Counted from the stretch's first letter, positions 33,896 through 43,371 are shown. The stretch is 64,000 nt of DNA from Pseudomonas sp. Marseille-Q3773 (GCF_916618955.1 NZ_OU745390.1:1116001-1180000), one strand, 5' to 3'. Translations and numbers: made by a program. The notes: a model not told the origin generated them from the sequence alone.

Positions 33896-35881
33896 CTACT
33901 TGAAATGCCCATCCACATCGGCTTTCAATGCACTGCTATCGCGCCCATCCGCTACGGCACCTGCCGCTCCGCCCTCAGGGTTGAGGTCGAGCTTCGCTGC
34001 GGGCGTGTTGATCTGTCCGGTCTGTTGCCCGGTGAGGTTGAAGGTCTCGCAGGTGATATTGAGCGTGCCGTTAGCCTGCATCTCGATCAGTGTCTTGCCG
34101 CACTTGAGGCGTAGGGTGTTGCCTGCTTCGATCTCGTAGTCGCCGGCGATGAGGTCGTTCTTGCCGCCGCCGACTTTCAGGGTGTCATTGGCTTTCACCA
34201 CGTGCAGGCGATTGCGGCCGATGGCAACGGACTCGTCCTGGCCAATGCTCTGGGTCCGATCAACACCAACGATGAGAGACTGGTTGTTGTTGACCTGGGT
34301 GTTCTGGTCCTTCTGGGCATGGATGAACACCTCTTCCTTGCCCAGTTCGTCCTCAAAGCGCAGTTCATTGAAACCATCCCCCTTGTGGGTCTGGCTCTTG
34401 ATGGTCATGCGGGTCTTGTGGTCGGGCAGGTCGTAGGGCGGCAGTTGGTCACCGCAGTAAGTACGCCCGGTGATCATCGGCTGGTCGGGGTCGCCATTGA
34501 CGTACTGGATGATCACGTCCTGGCCAATGCGCGGGATCGCCATCGCGCCCCAGCTGCCACCGGCCCAGCCTTGCGACACACGCACCCAGCAGGAGCTGAA
34601 CTCGTTGTTCTGGCTTTCACGGTCCCAGGGAAAACTGACCTTCACCCGGCCCCACTCATCGCAATAGATCTCCTCTCCCTTCGGGCCGACCACGGTCGCC
34701 ATGTGCGGGCCGTCAACGCGTGGTTTTGGTAGTGGGGCAGGGCGCCATTCGGTCCGCCCTGGGACCAGTACGGCGGTCTGCCCGTAGCGCGTGCTGACAT
34801 CGGCGCCGGCGGCTTCTTCCTGCAGGCTGGTGAATTGTTTACCTCTGTGGGTAACCGTGTTCACCCGCCAATGCGCGTTGAGGTCGTCACGTGGGTGGCC
34901 AGTGAGGGTGAAACCCAGGCCCGGTTGCAGGCGAACATCGTCACCCTCAACCTCGGCAATACGCACATCGTGTCGCAGCGCGGTGATACGGTTTTCAGTG
35001 AACGGCTTGCCCACGGCATCGCGTTTATAGCGGCCTGGGTAATCGAAGTATTCGTACTCGTTGGACTGATGCTCCAGGAAGGGCCCGGTGGCTCTGTGTT
35101 CCTGGCGGTAGGCCGGGTTGGTAAAGGTATAGTCGCGCTGAACCTGGCGAGCAGTGCGCACCTGTTCGCTGTAGCGCAGGCGGCGAAGGCACGGTATGGC
35201 TTGATCGCCACCGCCGGTGGCTTGGTACAACACGCTGTTAGGGTCTACAGGCTCGTCGGCATCAAAGAAGCCCTCGTCGTCATCCTCGGCCTTGATGGTC
35301 CCATGGCTGATCAGCCCGAACGATTGCAGCCGGTCGGTGATGATCAGCTTGTGCAGCTTTTCACTGTGCGCGAAGCGGTAGACGAAGCCCTCTTCAGCAG
35401 CCAGGCGAGCGATGAACGCCAGGTCCGTCTCACCGGCCTGTACGCAGAATTCGCGGACCTGATGGTCCATGCTGGCGCGCAGCTCGTACTGGTTGATGCC
35501 CTGGCGCTGGAGCATCAGCTCAAGAATTTGCGGAACGGTCTTTTGCTGAAAGATGCGCCAGTTCGAGCGCAGGTCGGCACGGGCCAGTTGCGGCTCGACC
35601 AGCGCGTCATAGTAGGTGCGGTGGAAGCCACATTCAGCCTGGCTGAAACGGCTGACCAGACCGTGCACGTAGCGCACCGGGCGTTCGCCGTCCCAGATGG
35701 TGAAGAGCACGGGCTTGTCGAGCAAGTGGCCGAAGTCGATATTGTTTTCGAAGCTGATCAGTTTCAGCTCCAGCTTGAAGGGCATGCTGACGCCCTCGCA
35801 GAGTTCGAACGACACCACTTCGAATTCCGCTTTTCCAACCAGCGGCTGGAAGCTGTAACGCAAGTCAGATTGGCTAGGCAT
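33896..35881 (-). CDS. vgrG: T6SS spike protein VgrG (TssI)
   Basis: 661-residue spike. The N-terminal gp27-like part has RYSFQPLVGKAEFEVVSFEL and VQAGETDLAFIARLAAEEGF. The gp5-like OB-fold and needle follow, with GPKGEEIYCDEWGRVKVSFP, SSCWVRVSQGWAGGSWGAMA and IPRIGQDVIIQYVNGDPDQP. The C-terminal DUF2345-like beta-prism follows. No enzymatic extension is evident, so its cargo is the PAAR-Rhs encoded downstream. The ATG at 35879-35881 is preceded by AAGGA. A broken relative lies at 23598-23991. Confidence 0.95.
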   Translation of the reverse strand: MPSQSDLRYSFQPLVGKAEFEVVSFELCEGVSMPFKLELKLISFENNIDFGHLLDKPVLFTIWDGERPVRYVHGLVSRFSQAECGFHRTYYDALVEPQLARADLRSNWRIFQQKTVPQILELMLQRQGINQYELRASMDHQVREFCVQAGETDLAFIARLAAEEGFVYRFAHSEKLHKLIITDRLQSFGLISHGTIKAEDDDEGFFDADEPVDPNSVLYQATGGGDQAIPCLRRLRYSEQVRTARQVQRDYTFTNPAYRQEHRATGPFLEHQSNEYEYFDYPGRYKRDAVGKPFTENRITALRHDVRIAEVEGDDVRLQPGLGFTLTGHPRDDLNAHWRVNTVTHRGKQFTSLQEEAAGADVSTRYGQTAVLVPGRTEWRPAPLPKPRVDGPHMATVVGPKGEEIYCDEWGRVKVSFPWDRESQNNEFSSCWVRVSQGWAGGSWGAMAIPRIGQDVIIQYVNGDPDQPMITGRTYCGDQLPPYDLPDHKTRMTIKSQTHKGDGFNELRFEDELGKEEVFIHAQKDQNTQVNNNQSLIVGVDRTQSIGQDESVAIGRNRLHVVKANDTLKVGGGKNDLIAGDYEIEAGNTLRLKCGKTLIEMQANGTLNITCETFNLTGQQTGQINTPAAKLDLNPEGGAAGAVADGRDSSALKADVDGHFK

Positions 35882-35955
35882 AAGCAATCCTTGTCCGGCG
35901 TCTGAGGTGACACAAAGTCCGAGCAGGCACGGCCTGCCCGGAGCATTCGTAACTA

Positions 35956-36471
35956 TCAGGCGGCTGGTGCGCGCCAGTCATCGGAGCCAGCGGTACCGGC
36001 TACACCGTGTTCCCACATGATCTTCCTGTAGGCCAGTGCTACCTCGATCAGTTGCGTGTAGTTCTCGTTCTCCTTGTCTTGAGCGTGGGGCAGGACGGTA
36101 TTGATGCTGACGATGGTGGCGTCTTCGAGCTTGGTGGTGAAAAAGTGCTCTTGCTTGCCCTCCGTCGAGGTGCGGTACCAATTCACTTCGACGGTCGGCA
36201 GCATTTCGCCGGTTGCCAGCGCTTGATACATCAGTGGTGTGGCTTTGTTGAGCGAACTAGTGAACCTGAACGGCTTGTGCACACGCTGGCCGCTGGGTTG
36301 GCCGCTTTGTGGGTCAGTGGGCGTAGTAACCTCATGATTGATTTCCTGAACCATGATTTCGTCTTCATGGCCTTGCTGGTAAATATTGCCGACGGAGTCA
36401 GCGGTGAATGCACCAGCAGTGATGTTGCCTTGAGTTTGGCCAGTGATTTTGATGTAGGCGGGTGTTGGCAT
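35956..36471 (-). CDS. hcp: T6SS inner-tube protein Hcp (TssD)
   Basis: 171-residue tube subunit (MPTPAYIKITGQTQGNITAG, HEDEIMVQEINHEVTTP, RVHKPFRFTSSLNKATPLMY, and TLEDATIVSI-like KLEDATIVSINTVLPHAQ). It forms hexameric rings propelled by sheath contraction, and is placed directly upstream of vgrG as is common. The ATG at 36469-36471 gives the standard MPTPAYIKI start. The 112-bp gap to tssL holds a short stem-loop (CGAAGC-AAAC-GCTTCG, 36551-36566) and probably an hcp promoter. Confidence 0.95.
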   Translation of the reverse strand: MPTPAYIKITGQTQGNITAGAFTADSVGNIYQQGHEDEIMVQEINHEVTTPTDPQSGQPSGQRVHKPFRFTSSLNKATPLMYQALATGEMLPTVEVNWYRTSTEGKQEHFFTTKLEDATIVSINTVLPHAQDKENENYTQLIEVALAYRKIMWEHGVAGTAGSDDWRAPAA

Positions 36472-36604
36472 GGCAGTCTCTCCTGCGTCCATGTGGATAA
36501 AGCACGCGCACCCAGGGTGGCGTGGCCATCGGGAACGATGGGCTTGTCAACGAAGCAAACGCTTCGCTAATTCGTTGAAATCCGTGGCGACACGCGCCGA
36601 TCTG

Positions 36605-37474
36605 TTACTGCTGCAAGATGCCGTTCAGCGACTCCAGCACCTCGGTGGTAATGAGGTGCAGGCGGTAGCTGTAAATGCCGTAGGCCACCGCCATGGCGAT
36701 GGCGGAAATCACCAGCGGGCTCCACCACGGCCATTGCCGGTTCATGCGGAAGTTGCGCGGGGCGACGTTGGTGTAGGGATCGCAAACGGTCTCCGGTGTC
36801 GGGCCGCGCAGTTCTCGGATAATCCCGTGGAGTTGATGTATCAGTGCGTTGAGGGATTCTTCGCCCTTTGGGGCAATGGCGTACTTGCCCTTCAGACCGA
36901 GGCACAGCGCGAAGTACATGAACTCCAGCACGTCCTGGTAGCGCTTGGGCTCCTGCATCAGGCGCGAGAGAACCGTGAAGATTTTTTCTCCACCCCAGGT
37001 TTCGTCGTGGAAGATGCTGAGCAAGGGTTCCTGACTCCAGCAGCTGGCCTTGCCCCAGGGCCTGTCCATGACTGCTTCATCGATGAAAAGGCAAAGACCG
37101 TAGGAGTACGCCAGCAACTGAGTGGGTTCGTAGCCGTGCTGGCGTATCTCCTCGCGAATGTTGTCGATCTGGTTGCGTACCTGTTGGTGCACGTCCTTGA
37201 TGTTGGGCAATGCATCCAGGGTGCGCAGGCGTATCACCAGGCCGAATAAAGGGGCGGCGGCATCCAGCATCAGGTTGTCGTAGCCGCCACGCAGTTGAAA
37301 GTCTGGGTCTGCCGGGTAGCCTTCATACACGGGCTCTGCCTGTGGCGTTCGCTCAGCGCCATCAGCCGACGGTGGTGCGGGTGAGCCGTTGGACAGCGAC
37401 TCCTCAAGCATCGCGTGCAGTTGCCCACTTTCAATCTGTGTGGCATCAGTGGGGAGGCTGTTTTCTTCTTTCAT
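36605..37474 (-). CDS. tssL: T6SS inner-membrane protein TssL (DotU/IcmH)
   Basis: 289 residues. The cytoplasmic DotU domain (AAPLFGLVIRLRTLDALPN, YGLCLFIDEAVMDRPWG, FFALCLGLKGKY-like YFALCLGLKGKYA) is followed by one C-terminal membrane helix (WWSPLVISAIAMAVAYGIYS). There is no OmpA-like peptidoglycan-binding extension. With TssM and TssJ it forms the envelope complex. The ATG at 37472-37474 follows AGGAG by eight bases and overlaps the tssK stop, so translation is coupled; an in-frame GTG at 37483 overlaps the ribosome site. Confidence 0.94.
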   Translation of the reverse strand: MKEENSLPTDATQIESGQLHAMLEESLSNGSPAPPSADGAERTPQAEPVYEGYPADPDFQLRGGYDNLMLDAAAPLFGLVIRLRTLDALPNIKDVHQQVRNQIDNIREEIRQHGYEPTQLLAYSYGLCLFIDEAVMDRPWGKASCWSQEPLLSIFHDETWGGEKIFTVLSRLMQEPKRYQDVLEFMYFALCLGLKGKYAIAPKGEESLNALIHQLHGIIRELRGPTPETVCDPYTNVAPRNFRMNRQWPWWSPLVISAIAMAVAYGIYSYRLHLITTEVLESLNGILQQ

Positions 37475-37475
37475 G

Positions 37476-38813
37476 TCATTCACTCCTGATCGCCCAGAGC
37501 TGCAGCTCCAGCCCAGGGAATCCCCCTGCTACATGAATCCCGAAGCCATTAGCCGTTTTCATGCACGCCCAAGCCGGGTCACGCCGGTCCAGCTCGAAAT
37601 AGCTGAAGCCTGCGTGGAAGGGCAGGTCGCGAGGTGCCACCGGCAAGGCGTTCAAAGGAATACCGGGCAGTTGTAGCGGCACCAGGTCCTCCAGCGCTTC
37701 GAGGGAAGTGATCTTGGCTTTCTGGATGAACATCTGGCGCAACCCTTGGGGTGGCACATCGGCGCGTACGGCCAGGATGAAGTCGGCCTCATCGATCAGT
37801 CGGCGGTCCTCCAGCGCGGCTGTCATGACGCCGTACTCCAGCATCTCCAATGGCAGCGAAACGGCGCGGGGTTGCAGGACTGTACTCAGGGCCCGGCGAA
37901 GGGTGTCTTCCAAAGGTTTGAACGACGTGCGTAGCGCAGTGTGGTGATAGGCGGGATATTCCTGCGGCAGCCGGCTCTCGTCGGTAAAGGTGACGAACTC
38001 GCCGCAGGCCTGGCTCATGCATAGGTACAACTGTTCGGGGTGGGTCTGCCCTTGCCTGGCCAGATGCTGGAAGCATGGCCACCAGCGGTTCATGGCCTGC
38101 AGCAGATTGAAGTCACGAATGTCGGCAATGCCGGACTGCCCTGAGGCCCCAATGCGGGCGGCGAGGTTGCGCGCACGTTCGCGCAGGGAGTTGGTGATTT
38201 CTTCCAGGAACCGTTGCAGTGCGGGTACGGCGCGCACTGAAACGCTGGTGGGATAGAAGCCTTCATCCAGTTGCAGGCTGCCATCAGGGCGCCGTTGCAG
38301 AATGCGCGTCACGCCCAGGCGGGTGTAAGCACTGCTGTCGTCGGCCTTGCGTTTGAGCTGCAGGTTGGGCACCGCCAGGTCAACCTGCACCAGGTCACCG
38401 TCGGCGCTGTGCGTGTCTTTGATTTCGTGGGCCTGGGCGCTGTAACGAAAATTGGCGGAATTATCCGGCCAGCTCACCTCGCGGCCACCTTCGGTGCGCA
38501 GCGGCAGGCACAGGTAGATCTCGCTGTCTTTCGAGCCGTCGTCTTCGATTTCCAGCGGTGGCGGTGGCGGCAGGTCGGCTGGGATATCGAACACCGTGCC
38601 GTCCGGCATGATGCCCCGTGCACGGGTGATGGCGACCTTGCCCAGGCTCAAGTATTCGTCATTCAACTGCAGTTCGCTGAAGCCATAGAAGGCTGCGTTC
38701 AGGCTGCCAAGCCGCTGATGCAGGGCCGCTTCGGTGGCTCGGGCAGCCTGTTGGAAGTGCTGCGGTTTGACGAACAGGCCCTCAGGCCACAGGACAGGGT
38801 TACGTGAACTCAT
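37476..38813 (-). CDS. tssK: T6SS baseplate protein TssK
   Basis: 445-residue baseplate subunit that links the wedge to the membrane complex. It opens with the family signature VLWPEGLFVKPQHFQQAAR; MPDGTVFDIPADLPPPPPLE and NRWWPCFQHLARQGQTHPEQ are also typical. Length is normal. It lies between tssJ and tssL, overlapping tssL by a few bases. Confidence 0.95.
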   Translation of the reverse strand: MSSRNPVLWPEGLFVKPQHFQQAARATEAALHQRLGSLNAAFYGFSELQLNDEYLSLGKVAITRARGIMPDGTVFDIPADLPPPPPLEIEDDGSKDSEIYLCLPLRTEGGREVSWPDNSANFRYSAQAHEIKDTHSADGDLVQVDLAVPNLQLKRKADDSSAYTRLGVTRILQRRPDGSLQLDEGFYPTSVSVRAVPALQRFLEEITNSLRERARNLAARIGASGQSGIADIRDFNLLQAMNRWWPCFQHLARQGQTHPEQLYLCMSQACGEFVTFTDESRLPQEYPAYHHTALRTSFKPLEDTLRRALSTVLQPRAVSLPLEMLEYGVMTAALEDRRLIDEADFILAVRADVPPQGLRQMFIQKAKITSLEALEDLVPLQLPGIPLNALPVAPRDLPFHAGFSYFELDRRDPAWACMKTANGFGIHVAGGFPGLELQLWAIRSE

Positions 38814-38865
38814 GAGCGCTCCATGTCAGCGTGAGTAAATGGAAAGGGCAGAGCTACAGGCGCCA

Positions 38866-39660
38866 TCAGTCTTCCTCCTTGAGCAGAACCTGCGTGTCGT
38901 TGAGCAACACCGACAGGATGATCTGGTGGCCGCGAGGGGGGATGCGCAGCACTTGGCTCCAGGTGGCGTTTTCCTGGTTGCGGTAGTCGGCGATCACTGC
39001 AACGAAGCGTGTTTCGGGTTCGATGGGTGCAAAGGGAATGAACTTGAACTGGCCGGGGCGTAGCAGGTAGTCGTCGTCGCGGATGTAGGTACTGCGCAGG
39101 GTCTTGGCTGGGTCCTTGTCCAACAGCTCATAGACGCTGTTGCGCAGCACTGAATCGTCGCGCAGTTGCAGAATCTTGATAGCCATGGGGGTCGCGATGG
39201 GCTCTGCCGCCACAGTCGTGGCGCGCGGCAAGGTCAGGACTACGGCCGGATCTTCGTAGCTGCCAGGGGCGCTTTCCTCCAGGGGGGAGCGCGCCGGCTC
39301 CTCGCCATCGTCCACGGGCCTATCGACGGGCGACATCGCGGGGAAGTGTTCCTGAAGGTATTCGAACAAGGCGCCTACTTTTTCGGTCAGCACGTAGGGA
39401 TCACCTGCACTCAGGCTGACCGCGTAAGGGCTGGGCTCGATGACAGGCTCCAACTCGGATGCCATCTCAAGGCTGTTCGGATTGCCATTGAGTGTCGGGC
39501 TGGCATTGATGCTGAACGCGACTTGGGTAGGGTGATCCTTGGGCACTCCGACGGGGGCCGAGGGATCCATGACCACTTGGCCGATTTTGCCCAGGGTGGT
39601 GCAACCGGAAAGTCCGAGCAGCGCAATCAGCAGACCGGCCATGAATGAAAGACGCTTCAT
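38866..39660 (-). CDS. tssJ: T6SS outer-membrane lipoprotein TssJ with a large insertion
   Basis: 264 residues, much longer than the usual 150-190. The signal peptide and lipobox LIALLGLSGC (Cys 20) anchor it in the outer membrane, where it contacts TssM. The TssJ core is split: TQVAFSINASPTLNGNPNS before, and TPMAIKILQLRDDSVLRNSV onward after, about 90 inserted acidic, Pro-rich residues (65-155). The C-terminal half (RFVAVIADYRNQENATWSQV, then ILSVLLNDTQVLL) is typical. The ATG at 39658-39660 gives the lipoprotein start and overlaps the FHA gene by 4 bp. Confidence 0.88.
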   Translation of the reverse strand: MKRLSFMAGLLIALLGLSGCTTLGKIGQVVMDPSAPVGVPKDHPTQVAFSINASPTLNGNPNSLEMASELEPVIEPSPYAVSLSAGDPYVLTEKVGALFEYLQEHFPAMSPVDRPVDDGEEPARSPLEESAPGSYEDPAVVLTLPRATTVAAEPIATPMAIKILQLRDDSVLRNSVYELLDKDPAKTLRSTYIRDDDYLLRPGQFKFIPFAPIEPETRFVAVIADYRNQENATWSQVLRIPPRGHQIILSVLLNDTQVLLKEED

Positions 39661-40214
39661 GGGCGTTCTCCTGCAATCAGTTGTTCCAGAGGGCTCTCTT
39701 GGGCTACCCCGGTCGCGGTGTCCAGTGCCGCCAAGGGGTCGTTGCCGATACCTGGCGAGAAGGCCGAGCAGATGTCTGCGACAACGTGCTTGGCGGCTGA
39801 AGCGGGTTGCCAAGCGTTGGCTGGTGTTTCGAGTAGCCAGTGATCGAGGGTCCGCTGTTCAGGACTGAACAGGTCCTCCACAGAGCGTGCATCGGCCTGC
39901 GAAAGTTGAACTTGCAGTCGATAGGCGCCAACGCGGAGTTGGTCACCCTCCAGCAGTCGCCTGGGGGCAAGGGATCCCAAGCTGTTGTGGCTGTCATTCA
40001 GATAGGTACGCTGACAACGGTCAATGACGCAGAAGCTGCCCTCGATCCAACGAATCTCGCAATGGATTGGTGCAATGGTCTGCTCACGATCGTTGATCCG
40101 CCAGGTGGCCTTCGCGCTGCCGATGGTGCCGCCTGTGGGGTCGAACTGATGTCGGGCAGTGACGTTGTGCTGCAACTGATCCAGGTTGGTGATGCTCAAG
40201 GTCAATGTGCTCAT
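39657..40214 (-). CDS. Short FHA-domain protein of the T6SS cluster (TagH-like)
   Basis: 185 residues. The N-terminal FHA domain covers about 1-115 (GGTIGSAKATWRINDREQTI, HCEIRWIEGSFCVIDR, TYLNDSHNSLGSLAPRRLLEG). The phosphothreonine loop is degenerate: the usual Gly-Arg and Ser-X-X-His pairs are not clear. Canonical TagH/Fha1 proteins have a further C-terminal domain that is missing here. No PpkA kinase or PppA phosphatase is encoded in the window. Overlaps tssJ and tssG by 4 bp each. Confidence 0.78.
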   Translation of the reverse strand: MSTLTLSITNLDQLQHNVTARHQFDPTGGTIGSAKATWRINDREQTIAPIHCEIRWIEGSFCVIDRCQRTYLNDSHNSLGSLAPRRLLEGDQLRVGAYRLQVQLSQADARSVEDLFSPEQRTLDHWLLETPANAWQPASAAKHVVADICSAFSPGIGNDPLAALDTATGVAQESPLEQLIAGERP

Positions 40215-41227
40215 GAGCGCCCCCGGAACCGCACGATAGGGCTGATCTGGCCGTGGCGATCATCGACAAAGCTGGTCCAGCCCAGATAGGCGCCTTGGCT
40301 TCGGTGCAGGCAGAAGGGCGACAGCGCGTTCTGCTTCAAGCGCAGCTCCAGGTCATAGGCCAGGCCGTCACGTAACAGGAAGTCGATCAGTGCACGCAAG
40401 CGATTGAAGTTGATGCCGCTGGGCAACAGTTCACGCAACTGTTCCTGATCAAGCTCGCTGATCACGATGGTGAACTTGCTGCTACGGGTTCGCGTGCGGC
40501 TGCCGACCATGAAGGAGCTGCCCAGCTGGCCATTGCTGCGGCCAAGGCTCACCAGTTGCTTGGCCGTGGTGGGAACCGAGCGGGTCTCGAACTCGCGGAT
40601 CTGCACCTGCTTCAAGTCGAAGCAGTGGGCAATGATGCCGGCAACGGTACCTGGCGCACGGCTGCGGCTGGCAATCACCCCGGCGAAGCTGAGCAGCCGA
40701 CTCCAAGGCAGTGGGGTGTCGCCGCGCAGCTGTTTGTCATTCAAGCCGAGCAGGGCAAAGATGTACTGCGAGAAGCCGTCGGTCGCGCCCGGCTGGAAGC
40801 GGATGTAATAGCGGTACTTGCGCCAGATACGGTGCAACAGGCTCAGCAGGTAGTGGTTGAAGAAGTCGAAGAAGGCCGGCCGTACACCGATGCCGTGGGC
40901 GTGCTCGTACGACACTTCTTCCAGGTAATAGGTTGGCAACGGCGAGTCTGTGCCGTGCAGCCCCATGAACGTGGTGCATACGCGATAGCGGTCTTCTGTT
41001 TCAGGCATGCGTTCGGCCTTGTACACGTCGGACACGGGAAAGGTCAGCCGCGGGTCGCTGGCAAGCCGCACGCGCAGCCGTGTTTGCGGGGCAGGCCAGC
41101 GTGGTTCCAGGTCATCCCCGTGCAAGCCGTGCAGGCGCTCCAGCAACTGGAAGAAGTTGTACTGGTGCGCCTCGGCGAGCAGCTTGTCGGCTAGATCAGC
41201 GGTTGTTTGCCGGTCTGGATGGGCCAT
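40211..41227 (-). CDS. tssG: T6SS baseplate protein TssG
   Basis: 338-residue baseplate wedge subunit that pairs with TssF. Typical segments are AEAHQYNFFQLLERLH near the N-terminus, YYLEEVSYEHAHGIGVRPAF, then FFNHYLLSLLHRIWRKYRYY, and LPSGINFNRLRALIDFLL. The ATG at 41225-41227 gives the normal length, and it overlaps the tssF 3' end by 37 bp; the upstream extension to 41416 is a tssF shadow. Confidence 0.94.
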   Translation of the reverse strand: MAHPDRQTTADLADKLLAEAHQYNFFQLLERLHGLHGDDLEPRWPAPQTRLRVRLASDPRLTFPVSDVYKAERMPETEDRYRVCTTFMGLHGTDSPLPTYYLEEVSYEHAHGIGVRPAFFDFFNHYLLSLLHRIWRKYRYYIRFQPGATDGFSQYIFALLGLNDKQLRGDTPLPWSRLLSFAGVIASRSRAPGTVAGIIAHCFDLKQVQIREFETRSVPTTAKQLVSLGRSNGQLGSSFMVGSRTRTRSSKFTIVISELDQEQLRELLPSGINFNRLRALIDFLLRDGLAYDLELRLKQNALSPFCLHRSQGAYLGWTSFVDDRHGQISPIVRFRGRS

Positions 41228-42957
41228 GTGTAGTGCTCGTTGTTGGTGGTGTTGATCACTTCCAGTTGGTGGAAGGAGTTGATGCTGGCGTACAAGGCAA
41301 AGAAGTGCGCGAGCACACAACCGAACAGGTACAGGTCGCCTTCGCAGAGAAATGCGCTTTGATCCAACTTCAGTCGCGTGCGCAAGCCGCGTATGGGCTG
41401 GCCTTTGATCAGCCAATCCAAGGGTTCTGTTTGAACATCCCGGATACCATCGAGGCGTTTGCGGGTGGTGCGGGTTTGCTGGATGTCATGCAGGGCGGCG
41501 AAGTCATAGGCATTGATGACTGCTTTCAGCGGCTCGGCCGAGAGCAGCGACAGGTAGTTAAGTGACATGTTGGAGATCAGCGCCCACTGCAACTGGCCGT
41601 CCAGTACCGGCCGGTAGGGGCGGGTTGGAGCAGAGAGGTTGGTGTAGTTGGCCAAGGGCGGTGTGACCTCGGAAATGACATTGATGTCATCGACAGTTAA
41701 CGCCAGCGGCAGGTCGCGGTTGGTACAGGTCAGGTCGATGGACGCTGTTTCCAGCTCGCCGATGTAGGCGTTGGCGTCGGCTCGTACAAATGCGATGCGG
41801 TGCGTGACGCCATCGCCCCGCAATGAGTCTTCGATGCTGTAGCGGTAATACAGCGCGGTGCGCCCTTGCACATGCTCGATTTCATGGGCGAACGACTCGA
41901 AGGGGCGGAAGGTTCGCAGGTGCTCGCCGATGCTGCCGTCTGTTGTCGTGCGGGTGCTGATGACCTGATCGACACTGAAAATTTCATAGGCGTGCGGTTG
42001 TTCACCTCGGGGCGTAAGCTCGACCTGGGCGGACCGGTTGGACAGGTCGATAGGTTCGGCGCTATGGCTGAACAGGTTCACCGCCGGGGTGCAGAACAGG
42101 CTGAAGTCGGCGCTGCTGACACGCAGCCAATCAGGTAACTGGCGGGTGAAGTGAAATTCGAGGCCGACCTGCTGAGTCGCCTGGTCGGGCCAGACCTTCT
42201 CCAGCCCGGTTACGCTGAAGAAGTGGAAGCGCTCGGGTAATAGAAAGTACTCCTGCAGAATCCGGTAACCGTCGAAGACGTTCTGTGGATAAGGCAGCAG
42301 CGCTTGGTCTGGGCCGAAACCTGGGAAGACGATGCTGCTGGCCGGCACCCGGCGAACCTCGCCATTGATGGTCACGCTGACCTGCTCAACGTACTGGGAC
42401 AGCCACAAATACAGCGTGCGGGCAGTTTGAGTATCACCGCTCAGATGAAAATCGAGACTGGCGCAGCCCAGGGTATTCAATGGTCGCTCGACCAAGGTTC
42501 GCAAGTCGAGCCGAACCACCGAACTGTCGAGTGTCTGGGCTGCACCCACCGCATCGATCTCGAACGGATGGATATCCACCGCCGTGCAGGTGCGAAATTC
42601 GCAGGGCACGCCGTCCACGGGTTTGGAAAAGAGCCGTGAGCCTCTGGGAATATGGTGCGACTGGCTGAGCGCCTGCTTGCGCGGCGTAAACTGAATGATC
42701 GTGGCGCTTGGCAAAGGCCGCAGATAATTGGGCCACAGCAGCTGCAGCATGGGGTGTGTCAGCTCCGGCAAGTCGTCTTCCAACTTGAGCCGCAGCTTGG
42801 CCGTCAGGAACGCAAAGGCTTCCATCAGGCGTTCGACATCCGGGTCGCTGCCACCCTTGCCAAGCAGCCGGGCAAGTTGTGGGTTGTCCTGGGCGAAGTC
42901 GTTCCCCAATTCATGCAGGTAACGCAACTCTTCGCTGAATCGATCCTTGAGTGACAT
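41191..42957 (-). CDS. tssF: T6SS baseplate protein TssF
   Basis: 588-residue wedge protein. It starts MSLKDRFSEELRYLHELGND, then DPDVERLMEAFAFLTAKLRL, LPELTHPMLQLLWPNYLRPL and SFAHEIEHVQGRTALYYRY-like sequence. TssF2-TssG forms the baseplate wedge with TssK. It begins 3 bp after tssE, so it is translationally coupled. Confidence 0.95.
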   Translation of the reverse strand: MSLKDRFSEELRYLHELGNDFAQDNPQLARLLGKGGSDPDVERLMEAFAFLTAKLRLKLEDDLPELTHPMLQLLWPNYLRPLPSATIIQFTPRKQALSQSHHIPRGSRLFSKPVDGVPCEFRTCTAVDIHPFEIDAVGAAQTLDSSVVRLDLRTLVERPLNTLGCASLDFHLSGDTQTARTLYLWLSQYVEQVSVTINGEVRRVPASSIVFPGFGPDQALLPYPQNVFDGYRILQEYFLLPERFHFFSVTGLEKVWPDQATQQVGLEFHFTRQLPDWLRVSSADFSLFCTPAVNLFSHSAEPIDLSNRSAQVELTPRGEQPHAYEIFSVDQVISTRTTTDGSIGEHLRTFRPFESFAHEIEHVQGRTALYYRYSIEDSLRGDGVTHRIAFVRADANAYIGELETASIDLTCTNRDLPLALTVDDINVISEVTPPLANYTNLSAPTRPYRPVLDGQLQWALISNMSLNYLSLLSAEPLKAVINAYDFAALHDIQQTRTTRKRLDGIRDVQTEPLDWLIKGQPIRGLRTRLKLDQSAFLCEGDLYLFGCVLAHFFALYASINSFHQLEVINTTNNEHYTWPIQTGKQPLI

Positions 42958-42960
42958 GGT

Positions 42961-43371
42961 TCACCTCACGCGGGTGTGGCGGTTATGGCCGTTGACCAGC
43001 AGCTCCAGTTGCAGCTGCTCCGTGTGGTTGTTGACCTGCACGAGGCAATCCAGCCTGAAGTGCAACTCCAAGGGGGCATGACAATCGGGCATGGCTTTGA
43101 GCGTTCGCACCTGCACGCGCGGCTCAAAGCGCTGAAGGGTGCGGCGGATGTCTGCGCCCACTTGCTTCAGGAGGTCGCCACTGCTGACGTCGTGCCCGTT
43201 GAAATCACGCAGGCCCAGCTCAGGGCTGCTTTTTGAGCAACCCTGGCGAGCGTTGAGCAACGTTTCGAGGTGGCACTTGATGGCGGCGAACTTCTGGGAA
43301 GCGTTCTCCTGCAGGGAGGGTGCGCGGCAAACTGACTGATCCACCTTCAAACGACTGAAAAGGCCACTCAT
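42961..43371 (-). CDS. tssE: T6SS baseplate protein TssE (gp25-like)
   Basis: 136 residues, gp25 family, which initiates sheath polymerisation at the baseplate. The segments AAIKCHLETLLNARQGCSKS, ELGLRDFNGHDVSSGDLLKQ and RFEPRVQVRTLKAM, with the EPR motif, match the family. It overlaps the tssC stop by 4 bp. Confidence 0.93.
   Translation of the reverse strand: MSGLFSRLKVDQSVCRAPSLQENASQKFAAIKCHLETLLNARQGCSKSSPELGLRDFNGHDVSSGDLLKQVGADIRRTLQRFEPRVQVRTLKAMPDCHAPLELHFRLDCLVQVNNHTEQLQLELLVNGHNRHTRVR

Noticed and set aside
34835..35905. 356-codon plus-strand frame opposite vgrG
   Set aside because: Shadow of the well-conserved vgrG; part of it recurs at 23662-24000 only because of the vgrG remnant.
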